Assembly (NCBI GenBank): GCA_003647385.1
Contig: QMMT01000062.1
Span: 1 to 8,224, forward strand
DNA length: 8,224 bases
Direction: 5' to 3'
DNA from: Deltaproteobacteria bacterium
GTDB lineage: Bacteria; Desulfobacterota; Desulfobacteria; Desulfobacterales; Desulfobacteraceae
Shown: positions 6,508-8,224 of the stretch, in pieces
Position numbering within the stretch: the stretch's first letter is position 1
Layout of the letters: every line of letters starts with the position of its first letter
The notes under the pieces: model-generated
Databases searched by the model: none
The model's input: the letters and a program-made list of their open reading frames with translations, nothing else
What the model was told of the DNA's origin: nothing
Program-made: the position numbers and the translations under genes

Positions 6508-7726
6508 TTATTTCAAAAATCGGCAGACAGATGGCAAGAATGATACCACCGACAACCACCCCCATAACAAGGATAATAAGGGGCTCTATCAAAGATGTCG
6601 CTGCTGTGACAGCGGTTTGAACATCTTTTTCAAACAGATCAGCTGTTTTTTCCAGCATTTTTTCCATTTCGCCGCTGGTTTCCCCGATTTTAATCATTTG
6701 CGACGCAAGGTAAGGAAAATCATCGCTCTGGCCAAGAACTTCACCCAGCTCTCCTCCCTGTTCAACCGTATCACAGGCTTTAGAGATAAGGTCATATATC
6801 ACCCTGTTTCCTGCAATACTTTTGGTGATATCCAGGGCTGTCAACATGGGGACGCCATTGTCCAGTAAAGATCCAAGCGTTCTGGTAAACCGTGCTGCAA
6901 TCAGTTTCTTCAAAAGGGGCCCTATCATGGGCAGCGAGATTAGCAATTTGTCAATAAAATAAGCACCTTTTTCAGTTTTCCGGACCAGGAAAAGAAGAAA
7001 TAAAAAAAGAAAAGGCGTCAGCACAATACCCCACCAGTAGGACTTGAAAAAAGCGCTGACAGAAATAAGAATAACTGTTGGCAGCGGCAATGTATGGTTC
7101 ATGTCAGAGAAAATATTAACGATCCCCGGTACAACATAAGTTAAAAGAATGATCAAAACCCCAAATCCGATAAAGGACATTAAAACCGGATAGGCAAGGG
7201 ATGCCTGGATTTTCTTTTTTGAGTCTTCTCTGTTCTCGGTAAAGTCGGCAAGCCGTTCCAGAACAATTTCAAGGGTTCCGGAAGACTCTCCGGCAGTCAC
7301 CATATTAATAAAAACCGGTGAAAATACATTGGGATAGAGTTCAAGCGCATTTGCAAAGCTGCTGCCTTCTTCAATGGCATCCTTTACCCGTGAAAGCACT
7401 TTTTGCATGGTTTTTGATTTGGTCTGGGGGATAAGGGTGGCAACTGCTTTCACCAGGGGAAACCCGGCAGATAAAAGCGTAGACATCTGCCGGATAATCA
7501 TGGACAGCTCAGATGAACTCACTTTTGAAAACAGCGTAAACCCGGAAAAAAAAGAGGTTGGTTTTTTCCCCTTGGCGACAGCGTCGGATTCAATTTTATT
7601 CAATGAGGTCGGAAATATTTTTTGCTGCCGCAACTTTGATTTTGCGGCAGAAGTACTTTCGGCATCAAGGATACCGGATACTTTTTTACCTTTATGGTTT
7701 AACGCCTTATATTCAAATACTGCCAT
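6491..7726 (-). CDS. gspF: Type II secretion system inner-membrane platform protein GspF
   Basis: This 411-residue polytopic protein is the inner-membrane platform on which GspE drives pseudopilin polymerisation. An N-terminal region (MAVFEYKALNHKGKKVSG) is typical of GspF/PilC. Two tandem T2SSF domains follow at about 72-198 and 275-400. Each has a LLxxGxPxxxA motif (84-95; 287-298) and a second motif, VTAGESSGTLE (143-153) and IKIGETSGEME (346-356). Membrane segments lie at about 180-205, 218-248 and 378-403. Length and architecture are complete. AAGGA lies 9 bases before the ATG and a sigma-70 promoter lies just upstream, so it is independently transcribed. Unusually, it is convergent with gspCDE instead of following gspE, and it ends 3 bases from the TPR gene. 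PilC is a homologue, but the T2SS neighbours favour GspF. Confidence 0.93.
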   Translation of the reverse strand: MAVFEYKALNHKGKKVSGILDAESTSAAKSKLRQQKIFPTSLNKIESDAVAKGKKPTSFFSGFTLFSKVSSSELSMIIRQMSTLLSAGFPLVKAVATLIPQTKSKTMQKVLSRVKDAIEEGSSFANALELYPNVFSPVFINMVTAGESSGTLEIVLERLADFTENREDSKKKIQASLAYPVLMSFIGFGVLIILLTYVVPGIVNIFSDMNHTLPLPTVILISVSAFFKSYWWGIVLTPFLFLFLLFLVRKTEKGAYFIDKLLISLPMIGPLLKKLIAARFTRTLGSLLDNGVPMLTALDITKSIAGNRVIYDLISKACDTVEQGGELGEVLGQSDDFPYLASQMIKIGETSGEMEKMLEKTADLFEKDVQTAVTAATSLIEPLIILVMGVVVGGIILAICLPIFEINQLIQ

Positions 7727-7735
7727 AATTAAAAA

Positions 7736-7740
7736 TCCTT
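7736..7740 (-). promoter_or_regulatory. Shine-Dalgarno for gspF
   Basis: On the minus strand AAGGA is followed by 9 bases and then the ATG at 7726-7724. This supports the chosen start, which begins with the conserved MAVFEYKA of the family. Confidence 0.65.
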
Positions 7741-7748
7741 AGAAGACA

Positions 7749-7776
7749 GTTATACCTGATCCGACATGATTGTCAA
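7749..7776 (-). promoter_or_regulatory. Sigma-70-type promoter for gspF
   Basis: On the minus strand a perfect -35 TTGACA (7776-7771) is followed by 16 bases and a -10 TATAAC (7754-7749; five of six match TATAAT). The expected transcription start near 7742 gives a leader of about 16 bases that just includes the ribosome binding site. A GACA-TGAT-TGTC inverted repeat (7763-7774) overlaps the -35 and could be an operator. Confidence 0.6.
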
Positions 7777-8027
7777 AACAAAAAGCACCACAGCTTGTCC
7801 ACTACTTTTGATTTTTGTCGGAACCTGACAATTATTGGCACTAATATAGAAAAAAAATGCACTTTCATGACTTGAATTTTTATGACGAAACGAGCTGCAA
7901 TTATCATTTTATCCCATTCTAAGGTTATGAACGGGGTGTTTTTCTATCCGGATAAAGTTTAATGGAAACGCTGGCCCAGTAATTGCTTGCATTTGTGAAT
8001 ATAAAATGATTTGATCTACACTTAAGT

Positions 8028-8070
8028 CGCCTGTCCATGTAGCCGACAGGGCGGAGCCATATCTTTTTTT
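8028..8070 (+). terminator. Hairpin with downstream T-tract (possible terminator or structured leader)
   Basis: CGCCTGTC (8028-8035) pairs with GACAGGGCG (8045-8053) with one bulged G and a 9-base loop. A run of seven T (8064-8070) follows, but 10 bases after the stem, farther than in a canonical intrinsic terminator. No gene upstream on the plus strand obviously needs it. It could belong to a small RNA or be a remnant. Confidence 0.3.
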
Positions 8071-8076
8071 AATTCT

Positions 8077-8099
8077 TTCGATTCAATCGAATATTTCGA
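8077..8099. repeat. Overlapping TTCGA inverted repeats
   Basis: TTCGATT-C-AATCGAA (8077-8091) is a perfect 7-base-arm palindrome. Its right arm also forms TCGAA-TAT-TTCGA (8087-8099). The nested arrangement resembles a protein-binding site with alternative half-site pairings, upstream of the outward promoters. No regulator can be named. Confidence 0.5.
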
Positions 8100-8115
8100 A
8101 TCCAGCTTAAAAAAT

Positions 8116-8145
8116 TTGGAAAACAAAACTTTTGAAGGGTATAGT
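8116..8145 (+). promoter_or_regulatory. Candidate upstream rightward promoter
   Basis: TTGGAA (8116-8121), 18 bases, then TATAGT (8140-8145). This is weaker than the promoter at 8189 but has the same -10 hexamer, 72 bases upstream. It could be the first of two tandem promoters. Confidence 0.35.
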
Positions 8146-8164
8146 TTTTGGTAGGGTTGTGATG

Positions 8165-8190
8165 AAGAGTGCAAGGGGGCTCTTATTTTT
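8165..8190 (+). terminator. Weak hairpin plus ATTTTT between tandem promoters
   Basis: AAGAG (8165-8169) pairs with CTCTT (8180-8184) around a purine-rich 10-base loop and is followed by ATTTTT. The stem is short, so termination is uncertain. It could attenuate transcripts from the 8116 promoter. Confidence 0.2.
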
Positions 8191-8200
8191 GACAAAAATA
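8184..8200. repeat. Perfect palindrome centred on the -35 element
   Basis: TATTTTTG-A-CAAAAATA has 8-base arms and its centre lies within the TTGACA at 8189-8194. The position would let a dimeric repressor occlude the -35, but the AT-rich composition raises the chance of coincidence. Confidence 0.45.
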
Positions 8201-8217
8201 TAATATTGGAGTATAGT
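8189..8217 (+). promoter_or_regulatory. Near-consensus sigma-70 promoter pointing out of the window
   Basis: TTGACA (8189-8194), exactly 17 bases, then TATAGT (8212-8217), one mismatch from the ideal promoter. The transcription start would fall at about 8224, so the product lies to the right. Strength of this kind is common for stable RNA, ribosomal or tightly repressed genes. It does not serve any gene in the window. Confidence 0.7.
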
Positions 8218-8224
8218 CTAAAAA

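Larger units (their letters stand above)
7777..8224. other. Non-coding region, about 450 bases, with dispersed inverted repeats and an outward promoter
   Basis: No reading frame here has a credible start, length and ribosome site on either strand. The region contains TTGTC/GACAA repeats near gspF (7770-7831), a 10-base palindrome TATCCGGATA (7945-7954), a bulged hairpin with a distal T-tract (8028-8070), TTCGA-type inverted repeats (8077-8099), a small hairpin followed by ATTTTT (8165-8190) and candidate rightward promoters (8116-8145; 8189-8217). No tRNA-like or rRNA-like sequence, CRISPR or insertion-sequence end is visible. It separates gspF from an unseen rightward transcription unit. Confidence 0.7.

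Noticed and set aside
7374..7742. Plus-strand frame opposite the 5' half of gspF
   Set aside because: It is antisense to the conserved GspF N-terminus and shows no family features or Shine-Dalgarno.
7835..7860. TTGGCAC resembling a sigma-54 -24 element
   Set aside because: The required GC of the -12 element is not at the 10-base spacing from GG; the next GC is about 20 bases away.
7882..7962. 26-codon ORF (MTKRAAIIILSHSK...) in the non-coding region
   Set aside because: It has no ribosome binding site and no promoter at a sensible distance; this length is expected by chance.
8028..8060. Riboswitch or ribozyme (cyclic-di-GMP, hammerhead)
   Set aside because: The conserved core sequences of these RNAs are not present; only a single hairpin can be seen.

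Overview
The window holds the front half of a type II secretion system (T2SS) locus. The protein families, the gspN-gspC-gspD-gspE order and the AT-rich composition (about 40% G+C by eye) suggest a Gram-negative sulfate-reducer-type bacterium of the Desulfobacterota, perhaps Desulfobacteraceae. The taxonomy is inference from protein style, not a database match.

Layout: positions 2-6487 form one rightward unit: the 3' end of gspN (cut by the left edge), gspC (inner-membrane clamp with a PDZ domain), gspD (outer-membrane secretin), gspE (cytoplasmic assembly ATPase), a small YidD-family protein with an N-terminal hydrophobic or signal segment, and a TPR-type envelope protein with a glycine-rich hydrophobic C-terminal region. 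Every junction in the unit is overlapping or nearly so. Four junctions carry ATGA stop/start overlaps or near-overlaps, and gspE/yidD overlaps by 17 bases. This implies one transcript with translational coupling. Only gspD and yidD have clear Shine-Dalgarno sequences. gspF (inner-membrane platform) lies on the opposite strand at 6491-7726. It ends 3 bases from the TPR gene's stop codon and has its own recognisable promoter and ribosome binding site.

Positions 7727-8224 contain no credible gene. They hold the gspF promoter, several inverted repeats and hairpins, and at the right edge a near-consensus sigma-70 promoter pointing out of the window.

How the genes work together: GspE powers pseudopilus assembly on the GspF platform. 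GspC couples the inner-membrane machine to the GspD channel, and GspN is an accessory component found in some T2SS loci. The pseudopilins (GspG-K) and GspL/M are not in the window. The least familiar part is the yidD-TPR pair embedded between gspE and an inverted gspF. It may be a dedicated accessory module, but nothing in the sequence proves its function.
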